Source of the DNA: an uncultured Clostridiaceae bacterium
GTDB lineage: Bacteria > Bacillota > Clostridia > Lachnospirales > Lachnospiraceae
Assembly: GCA_902477765.1 (NCBI GenBank)
Contig: CABSIM010000003.1
Location: 59,196-123,195 of the forward strand
Length of the DNA stretch: 64,000 nt
Reading direction: 5' to 3'
The translations under genes and the position numbers were made by a program. The notes beneath the pieces are model-generated. The model saw only the letters and a program-made list of their open reading frames with translations, made no database searches and was not told where the DNA came from. Positions within the stretch are counted from its first letter, which is position 1; the number at the start of each line of letters is the position of its first letter. Positions 7,652 through 17,215 of the stretch are shown piece by piece.

Positions 7652-8344
7652 ATGGCATATTTAAATGATCTGAAGCGGTTTTACGGAACCGGAGAAAAAA
7701 ACAGGGCAGGGCAGAGCCTGGAAGAATTTCTGGATGCCTATGACCCGAAGAAATATGATTCCCCCTGCAATACCACGGACATTGTGGTGGTGAGATGCCG
7801 GGAGAAACTGGAGCGATGGGGACAGCCGGTTCAGGTGCTGATGGTAAAACGAAGCAATCATCCCAGCATCGGTTTCTGGGCACTTCCCGGCGGATTTGTG
7901 GAAATCCGGGAGGACCTGGAAAAGGGTGCTGCCAGGGAACTGGAAGAAGAGACCGGAATCGCCGGACTTCCGCTTGAGCAGATGCATACCTGGGGAGCCT
8001 GTGACAGAGATCCCCGGTGGCGTGTTATCACCACCTCATTTCTGGCACTGGCTGAAGGCGATCTGCCGGTACGCGCAGGAGATGATGCGGCAGATGCCCT
8101 CTGGATGGATGTGAAACTGGAAAAAAAGAAGGCAGGAGACTGTTCTGAGATCTGGGAACTGGAGCTTTTCAATGAAGCGCATGGAATCCGCACCGGTGCC
8201 ACGGTGGAGGTCACCCGTTCCGGCAGCCGGCTGCTGCCCGCAATGAACTGGAATGTGAAAGAAAGCAGGAAGATAGCGGTGGATCACGGGGCAATTCTCG
8301 TACAGGCTCTTCTCTGCCTGAAGGAACGTCTGGAAAAAATATAG
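7652..8344 (+). CDS. Nudix hydrolase
   Basis: 230 residues. The Nudix box is at about residues 75-98: GGFVEIREDL followed by AARELEEETGI matches GX5EX7REUXEEXGU. An N-terminal helix region (FYGTGEKNRAGQSLEEFL) precedes the core, and the C-terminal region (TRSGSRLLPAMNW, DHGAILVQALLCLKERL) resembles clostridial ADP-ribose or NrtR-like Nudix proteins without the DNA-binding tail. Substrate cannot be told from sequence; it hydrolyses a nucleoside diphosphate linked to another group. Start ATG 7652 has AAAAGGAG 7 bases upstream. Confidence 0.85.
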   Translation: MAYLNDLKRFYGTGEKNRAGQSLEEFLDAYDPKKYDSPCNTTDIVVVRCREKLERWGQPVQVLMVKRSNHPSIGFWALPGGFVEIREDLEKGAARELEEETGIAGLPLEQMHTWGACDRDPRWRVITTSFLALAEGDLPVRAGDDAADALWMDVKLEKKKAGDCSEIWELELFNEAHGIRTGATVEVTRSGSRLLPAMNWNVKESRKIAVDHGAILVQALLCLKERLEKI

Positions 8345-8427
8345 CTGTGCCATGGGTTAAAACCGGGAGGTTCCGGGAATAATCCGGAAGAAAGGATCAG
8401 ATCGGGAAGAGAGCCGGGGTGAAATTC

Positions 8428-8607
8428 ATGTCAGCAATCGGAATGGCGGCAGCCGGACTCCTGCTGTTTTTTCTGACGGCGGGAATTCTGGGGGCACTTG
8501 TAACGCCGACAGAAAAGCAGAGGGAAGCAGAAGATGAAGAGTTCATGGAATTTCTGAAAGACAGGAAGGCCGGCGGAAAGGCCGGGGAGGCAGACGGGAA
8601 CCGTTAA
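8428..8607 (+). CDS. Small single-span membrane protein
   Basis: 59 residues from ATG 8428 (GGGGTG 6 bases upstream; a GTG at 8419 in frame is an alternative start giving 62 residues). One membrane helix at about residues 3-25 (IGMAAAGLLLFFLTAGILGA) and a highly charged C-terminal tail (KQREAEDEEFMEFLKDRK). No family recognised. It lies between the Nudix gene and the histidine kinase gene without clear linkage to either. Confidence 0.5.
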   Translation: MSAIGMAAAGLLLFFLTAGILGALVTPTEKQREAEDEEFMEFLKDRKAGGKAGEADGNR

Positions 8608-8737
8608 AGCCGGTCTGGCAGGGGGCACAGGTGTCACGGGATGTGCCGGTGTTCCCGGAACGTGCGGAAAACAGGAAATACAGGAAAAAGCAAAGAAGTA
8701 GTATACGAACACAGGAAAAAGGAGCCAGGCGGTATAT

Positions 8738-10465
8738 ATGAAAAACCAATCTGTCCGTTCATTCCAGTGGAACCTGAAACGGATGTTTCTGAGGTACGCG
8801 CTGAATCCGGTTCTGGAACTGATGCTGGTCGCCCTTATCATTGCCCTGGCTGCAGGGACGTCCTCAATCATACGGAAAAACCGGCAGACAAGCCGGGAAA
8901 TTTCGGAAAGTCTCAGCCGGGCCTTTGAAAATTATGAAAACCTTCTTACAGAGCTTTCGGAATTTCCGGAAGTGGTGGACCCCATGACCTCTTCCACCAA
9001 ACGTCAGAAAATAATCAGACTGCTCTATCAGTCATCGGTGGAAACCGGATATGAAGCGGACCTGTATATTCTGGATACGGATCTGAATGTCTGTGTCAGT
9101 ACAGAGGAGGACGTGCAGGGAAATCTGAGAAGCGAAACCGGAAAAAAATGGCAGATTCTCAGCCGTCTGGAAAATGGAAACGGAGAAACGGAAGTGGTGG
9201 TCAATTCCATGGGAAGCGACCGCCGGATACATATGGGCCGGGCTGTCCGGGATTCCGGAGTACGGACGGGATACCTGGTTCTTTCCTTTTCCAGCCGGGA
9301 ATTTTCCCAGGTTCTTTCTTCACACATACAGAGAAATCTTCTGGCAGATCAGGACGGCTGGGTCTTTGAGTCAGACAGCTATACCTTTGTGGATGCGGTG
9401 GGCCGTCTGGACAAAAGGGCAGACGGCCCCGGCGGGTTCCGCTTCGGCAGTGAAGGATGCTACTATATGACCAGAACACCGGTACTGGGCGATGCCCTGT
9501 CTGTCATCACCATCACCGATTTTACCGACGGGGCCGTTGTGCTGGCCACCGTGCTGGCCACCTGTTTTATCGTACTGCTGGTGGTCTTTTTTGTCACATG
9601 GAAATCGGCAGAGCGCATGGCTGAAAAGAGCACATCGGATATCAGGGATCTGAATGCCGCTCTCAAGCAGGTGATGGACGGAAATCTGGACGCACGCCTG
9701 GATCTGAAAAGCAGTACGGAATTTGAAAATATAGGAAGATGCTATAACGGGATGCTGGACAGCCTGAAACATCAGATCGAAGCCAACCGGAAGCTTGCAG
9801 AGGCAGTGGCCTATTCCAGGGTAAAGAGGCTGGAATCCCAGTTCAACTCTCATTTCCTTTTCAATACGCTGGACAATATCCGGTACATGTGCAGACTGGA
9901 TGCAGACCTGGCAGAGTTTATGACCGTGTCCCTGTCGGAGCTTCTGCGGTATAACACCAGCAACACCAGTGAAAAAGTCACAGTATCGGAAGATCTGGAA
10001 CATATCCGGCTTTATCTGGAAATTGTCAAGGTGAGATTCCGGGAACGGTTTGATTACCGGATTGATCTGGAGCCGGGGGTGGAAAATCTGCTGATGCCGA
10101 AACTCCTTCTTCAGCCTCTTATAGAAAACTCCATCAAATATGGATTCGGAGACAGGGAGCATCTGGAGACAGTGCTGGAAGGCAGGCAGAAAGACGGAGT
10201 CCTCTGGTTCGTATGCCGGGATGACGGTGTGGGAATGGACGAGGAACTTCTGAAAAAAATCACGCTGAATCTGGAACAGAGTGAAAATCAGAGTGCCCAT
10301 CTGGGGCTGTACAATGTCCACAGAAGGCTCAGGCTGATTTACGGAGGCCGATACGGGATCAGACTGGAAAACAGAAACGGAGTCCGGGTGGAGGTGTGTC
10401 TTCCTGCGGAACCGTGGGAACAGCCGGAAAAAGAGTTTCAGGAGAACACAGATGGAAATACTTAA
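8738..10465 (+). CDS. YesM/LytS-type sensor histidine kinase
   Basis: 575 residues. Membrane helices at about 25-46 and 268-291 bound an extracytoplasmic sensing domain of about 220 residues. HAMP follows at about 292-345, then the His_kinase domain with the phospho-acceptor motif QFNSHFLFNTLDNIR, the N box LLQPLIENSIKYGF and the G boxes DDGVGMD and LGLYNVHRRL. This domain type pairs with AraC-type response regulators, as found in the next gene, which it overlaps by 14 bases. The pair probably senses an extracellular nutrient for the importer encoded downstream. Start ATG 8738 has AAAGGAGCC about 14 bases upstream, rather far; an internal start is possible. Confidence 0.9.
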   Translation: MKNQSVRSFQWNLKRMFLRYALNPVLELMLVALIIALAAGTSSIIRKNRQTSREISESLSRAFENYENLLTELSEFPEVVDPMTSSTKRQKIIRLLYQSSVETGYEADLYILDTDLNVCVSTEEDVQGNLRSETGKKWQILSRLENGNGETEVVVNSMGSDRRIHMGRAVRDSGVRTGYLVLSFSSREFSQVLSSHIQRNLLADQDGWVFESDSYTFVDAVGRLDKRADGPGGFRFGSEGCYYMTRTPVLGDALSVITITDFTDGAVVLATVLATCFIVLLVVFFVTWKSAERMAEKSTSDIRDLNAALKQVMDGNLDARLDLKSSTEFENIGRCYNGMLDSLKHQIEANRKLAEAVAYSRVKRLESQFNSHFLFNTLDNIRYMCRLDADLAEFMTVSLSELLRYNTSNTSEKVTVSEDLEHIRLYLEIVKVRFRERFDYRIDLEPGVENLLMPKLLLQPLIENSIKYGFGDREHLETVLEGRQKDGVLWFVCRDDGVGMDEELLKKITLNLEQSENQSAHLGLYNVHRRLRLIYGGRYGIRLENRNGVRVEVCLPAEPWEQPEKEFQENTDGNT

Positions 10466-11213
10466 AGTGGTGATTGTGGAAGATGAATATTACGTAAGGA
10501 AAGGGATTATTCAGACCTTTGACTGGAAAGAACTTGGATGTGAGATCGTCGGAGAGGCATCCAACGGCCGCGAAGGCGTGGAGGTCATTGAGAGAACGCG
10601 GCCGGATCTGGTGATTGCGGACATCGAAATGCCGGTGACTGACGGGCTGGAAATGGTAAAGATCCTGAAAAGCAAGCAGTGCCGGGCGGAGTTTATTTTC
10701 CTGACGGCTCATCAGAAATTCACATACGTACACAGTGCACTGAAGCTGGAAGCCATGGATTATCTTCTGAAACCGTTCCGTTATGAGGAACTGGAGGCGT
10801 GTATCAGAAAAGTAAGGATCAAACTGCGGAAAGTGGATGAAGAGACCGCAAAGACCATGCTTCTGACGGAGGAGGAACTTTCTGCCGGAAACATGTACAT
10901 AAAAAAGGCCATATCCTATGTGAGGGAACATTATGCGGAGGAGATTCTGGTGAACGAGGTGGCAGAGGGACTGAATCTCAGCGAAGCCTATTTCTGCAGG
11001 CTGTTCAAAAAGGAAACAGGATACACCTTTGGCCAGTATCTGACCAACTACAGGATTCATGTGGCCGCCGGACTTCTGGCCAACTTTCCCATGAAGGTGT
11101 CAGAAGCGGCAGAGCAGGTGGGCTATTCCGACAGCAATTATTTTTCCATGACGTTCAAAAAAATCATGGATATGTCCCCCAGTGACTATCAGGAACTGAA
11201 AAAAACATATTAA
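10452..11213 (+). CDS. YesN-type response regulator (receiver plus AraC HTH)
   Basis: 253 residues. Receiver domain at 1-125 with acidic pair E10/D11, phospho-acceptor Asp57 (VIADIEMP), and Lys in LLKPF. The AraC-type DNA-binding domain fills about 150-250, with two HTH units (LNLSEAYFCRLFKKETG and VSEAAEQVGYSDSNYFSMTFKK). It starts inside the kinase gene (14-base overlap), so both are made together. The likely target is the promoter region directly downstream, where two TGTCAA repeats 21 bases apart precede the binding protein gene. Confidence 0.92.
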   Translation: MEILKVVIVEDEYYVRKGIIQTFDWKELGCEIVGEASNGREGVEVIERTRPDLVIADIEMPVTDGLEMVKILKSKQCRAEFIFLTAHQKFTYVHSALKLEAMDYLLKPFRYEELEACIRKVRIKLRKVDEETAKTMLLTEEELSAGNMYIKKAISYVREHYAEEILVNEVAEGLNLSEAYFCRLFKKETGYTFGQYLTNYRIHVAAGLLANFPMKVSEAAEQVGYSDSNYFSMTFKKIMDMSPSDYQELKKTY

Positions 11214-11240
11214 TGTCAATTTTTTCAAGAGAAATGTCAA
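11214..11240 (+). promoter_or_regulatory. Candidate YesN operator: TGTCAA direct repeats
   Basis: AATGTCAATTTT (TGTCAA at 11214-11219) and AATGTCAAAATT (TGTCAA at 11235-11240) repeat with a 21-base period, two helical turns, the spacing expected for two AraC-type DNA-binding domains. A TAAAAT-like -10 lies near 11273 without a good -35, which suits an activator-dependent promoter for the binding protein gene. Assignment is inferred from position. Confidence 0.5.
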
Positions 11241-11307
11241 AATTGTCCATTCGCAGCCGGAAAAAAGTTGATTAAAATAAAAGTATCAATTTTTGAGGAG
11301 GGGTACT

Positions 11308-12546
11308 ATGAGAAGAAGAAGACGTGCATGGGCCTGTCTGACAGCTGCTGCAATGGTTTTGTCATTATGTGCATGCGGGTCCAAAGATACCGCAGAAACC
11401 ACAGCGGCTGCAGCAGAGACCACGGCAGCCGGAACGGAAACTGAGACAGAAGCTGCCGCAGAGGCAGCAGAAGAGGACATGACTCTGGAGGAACTGGTAA
11501 AGGCTGCTCAGGATGAGGCAGCTGCAGAAGGTGCCGGAAGCTTCATGGTTTACGCGCCCACAAGCCGTATTGAGAAAGCGCTGGATGCCTTTAAAGAGAC
11601 ATATGGAATCGAAGGAGAGTACTACAATGAGAGCGGTCAGGACCTGTATACAAAACTGACCACGGAACTGGAAGCCGGATCCAAGGATACGGCCGATGTG
11701 GTTCTGATGCAGGATTCCTATCTGTTCCAGACACAGCTGGTAAACTATGACTATGTGACCAACTATGTGCCGCCGTATCTCCAGGAAGACATCATCGAAG
11801 AAGATCAGTCTCCGCTTGTATGCTACTATTACAACAAACTTTTCATCTATAACAATACAGACGGCGGAGAGGGCATCTCCAATGTCTGGGAACTGACAGA
11901 AGACGCTGCCAAGGGTAAGACCTTCATGAAGGACATCAGCAAGGAATCCGTCAATAAGAACTTCCTGGCCATGCTTACCAATGAAGAGTGGTCCGGAAAA
12001 CTGGCGGAAGCCTATAAGGATTATTATGGAAAAGACATCGAGCTGGATGAGGACTGCGAAAATGCTGGATACCAGTTCATCAAGGATTTCCTGGCCAATG
12101 TGACATTCGGATCAGGAGACGGCGATATTGCCACAGAGCTTTCCAACGGCCTCGGAGGAAACATGGGACTGTTTGTATATTCCAAGCTCCGCGATGACAG
12201 CGTGGACCAGAGCAAACTTTCCGTGGCTGCCTACGACGATCCGCAGCCCGAAGGATTTTCAGGGTTCATGTATCCCATGTATCTGCAGATGGTGACCAGT
12301 ACGGATCGTCCGTACACGGCAAAACTGTTTATCTATTTCCTGATGACGGAAGACGGTTTCATGTCCGCATTCCAGACAAAGGCAGCAGATATCGGAACAT
12401 ATTCCACCAATATGACCATTGCCCCGCTGGAGGGAGACAGGGAACTTTCCTTCTGGAAAGACTGTCTGGTTGTGGAAGACCCGGAATATCTGCCGGAGGC
12501 ATACGCAGGCGGTGTTCTGGATTTCATCACCTACTGTATCCAGTAG
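11308..12546 (+). CDS. ABC importer substrate-binding lipoprotein (AfuA/FbpA-type)
   Basis: 412 residues from ATG 11308, with GAGGAGGGG 6 bases upstream. Lipoprotein signal with lipobox LCAC (Cys near 22), then an Ala/Thr/Glu-rich linker to about residue 60 and a two-lobed binding protein fold (MVYAPTSRIEKALDAFKETYG, DVVLMQDSYLFQTQL). It belongs to the group of binding proteins for ferric ion, polyamines and hexose phosphates. Together with a fused double permease and a TOBE-domain ATPase next door, and a two-component system upstream, it resembles AfuABC sugar-phosphate importers; iron or another anion cannot be excluded. An attenuating terminator follows, consistent with excess of binding protein over permease. 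Confidence 0.82.
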   Translation: MRRRRRAWACLTAAAMVLSLCACGSKDTAETTAAAAETTAAGTETETEAAAEAAEEDMTLEELVKAAQDEAAAEGAGSFMVYAPTSRIEKALDAFKETYGIEGEYYNESGQDLYTKLTTELEAGSKDTADVVLMQDSYLFQTQLVNYDYVTNYVPPYLQEDIIEEDQSPLVCYYYNKLFIYNNTDGGEGISNVWELTEDAAKGKTFMKDISKESVNKNFLAMLTNEEWSGKLAEAYKDYYGKDIELDEDCENAGYQFIKDFLANVTFGSGDGDIATELSNGLGGNMGLFVYSKLRDDSVDQSKLSVAAYDDPQPEGFSGFMYPMYLQMVTSTDRPYTAKLFIYFLMTEDGFMSAFQTKAADIGTYSTNMTIAPLEGDRELSFWKDCLVVEDPEYLPEAYAGGVLDFITYCIQ

Positions 12547-12566
12547 AAAAGACCATGATGTAAAAA

Positions 12567-12611
12567 GGGAGCCGCAGGATTCTGACCCGGAAGGGGCTGC
12601 GGCTCCCTTTT
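12567..12611 (+). terminator. Intercistronic terminator/attenuator
   Basis: 11-bp stem GGGAGCCGCAG / CTGCGGCTCCC followed by TTTT, between binding protein and permease genes. Partial read-through would give more binding protein than membrane complex. Confidence 0.8.
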
Positions 12612-12657
12612 CCTGCAGAACAATGAATCGCATATGATATGCGGACTGGAGTGAACC

Positions 12658-14454
12658 ATGAATAAAATCAGAAATCACGCAAAGGCTTTTTTTTCCAAGC
12701 CTGCCAATGTCATACTGGTCTTTTTTTCAGTCCTTCTGGTGCTTCTGACGCTGTATCCGCTCTGTGAGCTGGTCCATCATACCTTCATCGTACATGCCAC
12801 AGATGCCACAGTGCTTCCGGGACTGAAAAAAGGCGACCTGACCCTGGGAAGCTGGAAAAAGCTTCTTTTTACGGAGACCCATCAGTACAGCCAGATCAAC
12901 TTTTTCCGGCCGATGCTGAATTCCGTCGTGCTGGCGACTCTTTCGGCATTGTTTGCGCTGGTCTTCGGCGGCACGGTTGCATGGCTGGTTACCAGATCAG
13001 ACATGAAAGCCAAAAAATTCATCTCAACCGTATTCATTTTTCCCTATATCATGCCGTCCTGGACTCTGGCCCTGTTCTGGCTCAATATGTTTAAAAATCC
13101 CACGGTGGGAACCGGTTCGCCGGGATTTGTCTACTCCCTCACCGGATTCTGCGCTCCGGAGTGGTTTGTTTACGGACTGCTTCCCATGGTCATCGTATCC
13201 GGACTTCACTATGCCCCGTTTGCCTATATCTTTATCGGAGGCATCCTGAGAAATATGGACGCCAACCTGGAAGAGGCAGCCACGATTCTGAAAACACCCA
13301 GGTGGAGAATTCTTGTGAAGATTACGCTTCCCATTGTGAAGCCAGCCATTCTTTCCACCTTCCTTCTGGCCTTTGCCAGTGTTATGGGGTCTTATGCGGT
13401 TCCCATTTATCTGGGATCGCCGGTGAACTTTTATGTACTGACGACCAAAATGAAAACCTTGCAGACAACGGCCATCGGCCAGGCTTATATCATTGCCCTG
13501 TTTATGGTGATTCTGGGAGCTTTCATCATGATGGCCAACAGCCTTCTGACCGGCTCCAGAAAATCCTATACCACCATCACAGGAAAATCATCCCAGATTT
13601 CCCTGGTAAAACTTCATGCGGGACGGTACGTGGTATCAGGCATTCTCTGTGTCATTCTTCTGTTTGTCTGTATCATGCCTCTGATTTCCTTTGCCCTTGA
13701 ATCTGTGATCATCAAGGCAGGAGATTACAGCGCCGCCAATATGACGCTGAATTACTGGATCGGTGAATCCGGTTCCGTATCCACTACGGTGGGAGACTCA
13801 GGAATTCTCAAAGACCCGGCCATCTGGTCCGCGCTGACCAACTCCCTGAAACTTTCTGCCTGCTGTGCCCTGATTGCCGGTTCCTGCGGTGTCATCATCG
13901 GGTATGCGGTGGTAAGAAGAAGAGGTACCAGGCTGTCCAAATGGGTCAGCGGGCTGTCCTTCTTCCCGTATCTGATTCCGGCCATGGCATTCGGCGCCAT
14001 TTACCTGGCCATTGCCTCCAACTTTTCCTTCCTGGCCAATTCCTTCCTGGTACTGGTCCTGGTGGGATCTGTGAAATACCTGCCGTTTGCCACGAAATCA
14101 GGCACCAACGCCATGCTGCAGCTTTCTCCGGAGATAGAAGAAGCGGCAGCCATATTCGGAGTCTCCTGGTGGAAACGAATGACGAAAATCATCATTCCCA
14201 TTCAGAAAGCCAGCATTATTTCCGGATTTCTGCTGCCGTTTGTGTCCTGTATGCGGGAACTGTCCCTGTTTGTCATGCTGGTGAGTTCCAAAACCCAGAC
14301 TCTCACCACCATGCTGATGACATATAACGAAAAAGGTGCCAGTCAGTATGGAAATGCCATCAACCTGCTGATCATCGTGCTGGTTCTGGCTATTAATTTT
14401 ACCGTCAATAAACTGACCGGTGCATCCATTGATAAAGGTGTAGGAGGAAACTGA
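12658..14454 (+). CDS. Fused double permease of AfuB/FbpB-type ABC importer
   Basis: 598 residues, about 12 membrane helices, made of two homologous permease halves. Each half has the ATPase-docking EAA loop: EEAATILKTPRWRILVKI near residue 202 and EEAAAIFGVSWWKRMTKI near residue 497. The fused arrangement is standard for the ferric/sugar-phosphate type. The start ATG 12658 has GGAGTG about 7 bases upstream. The ATPase gene begins one base after the stop codon, so both are co-translated. Confidence 0.9.
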   Translation: MNKIRNHAKAFFSKPANVILVFFSVLLVLLTLYPLCELVHHTFIVHATDATVLPGLKKGDLTLGSWKKLLFTETHQYSQINFFRPMLNSVVLATLSALFALVFGGTVAWLVTRSDMKAKKFISTVFIFPYIMPSWTLALFWLNMFKNPTVGTGSPGFVYSLTGFCAPEWFVYGLLPMVIVSGLHYAPFAYIFIGGILRNMDANLEEAATILKTPRWRILVKITLPIVKPAILSTFLLAFASVMGSYAVPIYLGSPVNFYVLTTKMKTLQTTAIGQAYIIALFMVILGAFIMMANSLLTGSRKSYTTITGKSSQISLVKLHAGRYVVSGILCVILLFVCIMPLISFALESVIIKAGDYSAANMTLNYWIGESGSVSTTVGDSGILKDPAIWSALTNSLKLSACCALIAGSCGVIIGYAVVRRRGTRLSKWVSGLSFFPYLIPAMAFGAIYLAIASNFSFLANSFLVLVLVGSVKYLPFATKSGTNAMLQLSPEIEEAAAIFGVSWWKRMTKIIIPIQKASIISGFLLPFVSCMRELSLFVMLVSSKTQTLTTMLMTYNEKGASQYGNAINLLIIVLVLAINFTVNKLTGASIDKGVGGN

Positions 14455-14455
14455 T

Positions 14456-15571
14456 ATGCCGGAGATCGTACTGAAAAATGTAAGAAAAGTATTCGGAAAT
14501 AAATTTGTTGCCGTGGACTGTCTGAACATGGTCATTGAAGACCGGTCGTTCATCACTCTGCTGGGACCGTCAGGATGCGGGAAAACCACAACCCTGAGAA
14601 TGATCGCCGGACTGGAAACCCCTACGGAAGGCCAGATTCTCATTGACGGTGTCACCGTCTTTGACGCGGAAAAAGGAATTAACCTTCCTCCGGACAAGCG
14701 GGATGTGGGCTTCCTGTTTCAGAACTATGCCTTATGGCCCCATATGACAGTGTATAAGAACATTGCCTTCGGTCTGGAGAACCTGAAATGGCCCAAGGCG
14801 AAAATTGAGGCAAGAGTCGGGGAACTTCTGGACATGCTGAAGATCCGCCAGTTTGCGGACCGGTACCCCAGCGAACTTTCCGGAGGACAGCAGCAGCGTG
14901 TGGCCATTGCCAGAACGCTGGCTCCGGAGCCGAAGGTTCTGTTTATGGATGAGCCGCTGTCCAACCTGGATGCCAAGCTGAGAGGCGAGATGCGGACGGA
15001 ACTGAAAAGACTTCATGTGGACACCAATTCCACGTTTATCTATGTGACCCATGATCAGCTGGAAGCCATGACTTTGTCCACCAAGGTCTGCCTGATTGAA
15101 AGCGGCAAACTCCAGCAGTTTGCCCCGCCGCTGGAAATCTATCAGAAGCCGCAGAACCTGTTTGTGGCGGACTTTATGGGAAATCCCACCATGAACTTCC
15201 TTCCTGCATCCGTTGCAGGAAGGGAAGGAAACAGCCTGATTCTCAATGTCGCCGGCACTTCCATGAGATTTGAAGCGGAAGAACCGCTGGGTCCCACAGG
15301 CGACAATGCGGTGGTGGGAATCCGTCCCGAGTATGTGGCCATCGGAAGAGAAGGAAAACTGGAGGCCACAGTATATGCCACCCTTCCCACAGGAATGGAA
15401 ACCACGGTCCGGGTGAAGCTGGGAGAGGAACTTCTTTCGGCAGTGGAATTCGGCAGCGTGGATTATCCGGTTGACCAGAAAATCTGCCTGAATTTTTCAG
15501 GAAACAGAATCATTCTGTTTGACCGGGAAACGGGAGAACGCACCGGCATCGGAAGCCTGAGCGTCCTGTGA
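14456..15571 (+). CDS. ABC importer ATPase with TOBE domain (AfuC/FbpC-type)
   Basis: 371 residues. Walker A GPSGCGKTT at about 38-46, Q-loop in FLFQNYALWPHM, signature LSGGQQQR, Walker B VLFMDEP and H-loop THDQ. The C-terminal 110 residues form the TOBE domain (VVGIRPEYVAIG) that docks or regulates importers of the PotA/FbpC/MalK class. Last gene of the importer operon; the shared terminator at 15621-15668 ends it. Confidence 0.92.
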   Translation: MPEIVLKNVRKVFGNKFVAVDCLNMVIEDRSFITLLGPSGCGKTTTLRMIAGLETPTEGQILIDGVTVFDAEKGINLPPDKRDVGFLFQNYALWPHMTVYKNIAFGLENLKWPKAKIEARVGELLDMLKIRQFADRYPSELSGGQQQRVAIARTLAPEPKVLFMDEPLSNLDAKLRGEMRTELKRLHVDTNSTFIYVTHDQLEAMTLSTKVCLIESGKLQQFAPPLEIYQKPQNLFVADFMGNPTMNFLPASVAGREGNSLILNVAGTSMRFEAEEPLGPTGDNAVVGIRPEYVAIGREGKLEATVYATLPTGMETTVRVKLGEELLSAVEFGSVDYPVDQKICLNFSGNRIILFDRETGERTGIGSLSVL

Positions 15572-15620
15572 AAGACAAAAGGGCAGACAGTCTGCCGTGA
15601 ATAAAATTCAACCGGATATA

Positions 15621-15668
15621 AAAAATCCCCCGGAGAGCGGCCTGAAAGGCAGCTTCCGGGGGATTTTT
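15621..15668. terminator. Bidirectional terminator
   Basis: Stem AAAAATCCCCCGGA / TCCGGGGGATTTTT with T runs on both strands, between the plus-strand ATPase gene and the convergent minus-strand MATE gene. Confidence 0.88.
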
Positions 15669-15675
15669 ACGGATT

Positions 15676-17076
15676 TTACAGAGTACTTTTGTCCGGGACG
15701 GCTGTTTCAGCCGCATGCCGGGCTTTTTCCATCAGGGGACAGATTTCCTTTTTGTATATGTAGCAGAGGAACAGGGATGAAAAAGTCACGGAGCAGATTT
15801 CGGCCACGGGAAAGGCAAACCATACGGCTGAGAGCCCTCCGATCCGTGAAAGAAGGAATGCCGTCGGAAGCAGAACCACCAGCTGACGGAGCACCGAGAT
15901 CCAGAGGCTCAGCATTCCGTGGGCCAGAGCCTGGAATACGGAAGAGCAGATCACGCAGTAGCCGGCAAACAGGAAGCTGAAACTGATGGTTCTCAGGGCA
16001 GGGATTCCGATGGACAGCATGTTTTCAGAGGCATTGAAAATCAGCAGGAGCCTGTCGGGAATCAGCTGGAAAACGGCAAAGCCCATCAGCATGATGCCCA
16101 CTGCATAGCAGATACTGAGCTTTACGGTTTTTATAATGCGGTCAGGTTTCACGGCTCCGAAGTTATAGGCTACAATGGGGACCATTCCGTTGTTGAGACC
16201 GAATACGGGCATGAACACAAAGCTCTGAAGCTTGAAATAGACGCCGAAGACGGCTGTGGCCGTGGAACTGAAGGTGATCAGCAGCTTGTTCATTCCGAAG
16301 GTCATGACGCTTCCGATGGAGGCCATGATGATGGAAGGAACGCCCACCGCGTAGATATTTCTGATGATAAAGCCGCTGGGACGAAATCCGCGAAAGGAGA
16401 TGGTGATCTCTTTATTTCTGGTTCTGTTGAGAAAAATCGCCAGGAAAAATGCAGTGATCTGACCGAACACCGTGGCGGCGGCAGCTCCTGCCACGCCCAT
16501 TTCGGGAAAGCCGAACAGTCCGAAAATCAGAATCGGATCGAAAATAATATTCAGGATGGCACCAAGTCCCTGGGTGATCATGGTATAAAATGTTTTTCCC
16601 GTGGACTGCAGCAGTTTTTCACATGTCACCTGGCCGAACAGGCCGAAAGAAAAGACTGTACAGATGGTCAGGTAAGAAGTGCCGTATTCCACAATGTCGG
16701 GGATGTCTGTCTGGAGAAGAAAGAAGGTCCGTGAAAACAGGATTCCCAGCAGGGCAAACACGGCGAAACTGCAGAGGGAGAGAAAAATGGCATTGTCAGC
16801 GGTTTTGTTGACATGGTCGAAATTTTTTTCTCCCAGACTCCGGGAAAGCAGGGCATTGATTCCCACACCGGTTCCGGTGGCCACGGCAATCATCAGATTC
16901 TGTGCGGGGAATGCCAGAGAGACGGCAGTCAGCGCATTTTCACTGATACGTGCAACGAACATGCTGTCCACCACATTATAAAGGGCCTGGACCAGCATGG
17001 AGAGCATCATGGGCACCGACATACTGACCAGGAGTCTGTTGACGGGCATGACGCCCATTTTGTTTTCTGTTGTCAT
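15676..17076 (-). CDS. MATE family multidrug/sodium antiporter
   Basis: 466 residues with 12 predicted membrane helices in two six-helix halves. Family motifs include SMPMMLSMLVQALYNVVDS, shown here only as its start SVPMML and LYNVVDSMFVA, plus GVGINALLSR. Exports cationic drugs or metabolites in exchange for Na+ or H+ at the cell membrane. The start has AAGGAGC about 9 bases upstream. A terminator upstream at 17156-17179 separates it from the phosphoesterase operon, so it should have its own promoter in the 120-base gap. Confidence 0.92.
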   Translation of the reverse strand: MTTENKMGVMPVNRLLVSMSVPMMLSMLVQALYNVVDSMFVARISENALTAVSLAFPAQNLMIAVATGTGVGINALLSRSLGEKNFDHVNKTADNAIFLSLCSFAVFALLGILFSRTFFLLQTDIPDIVEYGTSYLTICTVFSFGLFGQVTCEKLLQSTGKTFYTMITQGLGAILNIIFDPILIFGLFGFPEMGVAGAAAATVFGQITAFFLAIFLNRTRNKEITISFRGFRPSGFIIRNIYAVGVPSIIMASIGSVMTFGMNKLLITFSSTATAVFGVYFKLQSFVFMPVFGLNNGMVPIVAYNFGAVKPDRIIKTVKLSICYAVGIMLMGFAVFQLIPDRLLLIFNASENMLSIGIPALRTISFSFLFAGYCVICSSVFQALAHGMLSLWISVLRQLVVLLPTAFLLSRIGGLSAVWFAFPVAEICSVTFSSLFLCYIYKKEICPLMEKARHAAETAVPDKSTL

Positions 17077-17155
17077 CAGAAAAAGCTCCTTTCATATTGG
17101 GTTGAAATGATCCGGAAAACAGACCGGTGTGCAGGCCGCCTTTCCTGCTGAAAAT

Positions 17156-17179
17156 GAAAAAGAGTGCGCCGAAGCGCAC
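17156..17179 (-). terminator. Intrinsic terminator of the AraC/BMP/phosphoesterase operon
   Basis: Stem GTGCGC-TTCG-GCGCAC read on the minus strand, a UUCG-type tetraloop, followed by TCTTTTTC. It lies just after the phosphoesterase stop codon. Confidence 0.8.
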
Positions 17180-17215
17180 AATTTTCATAAAACATATATG
17201 CCAAAAAGTGGTTTT

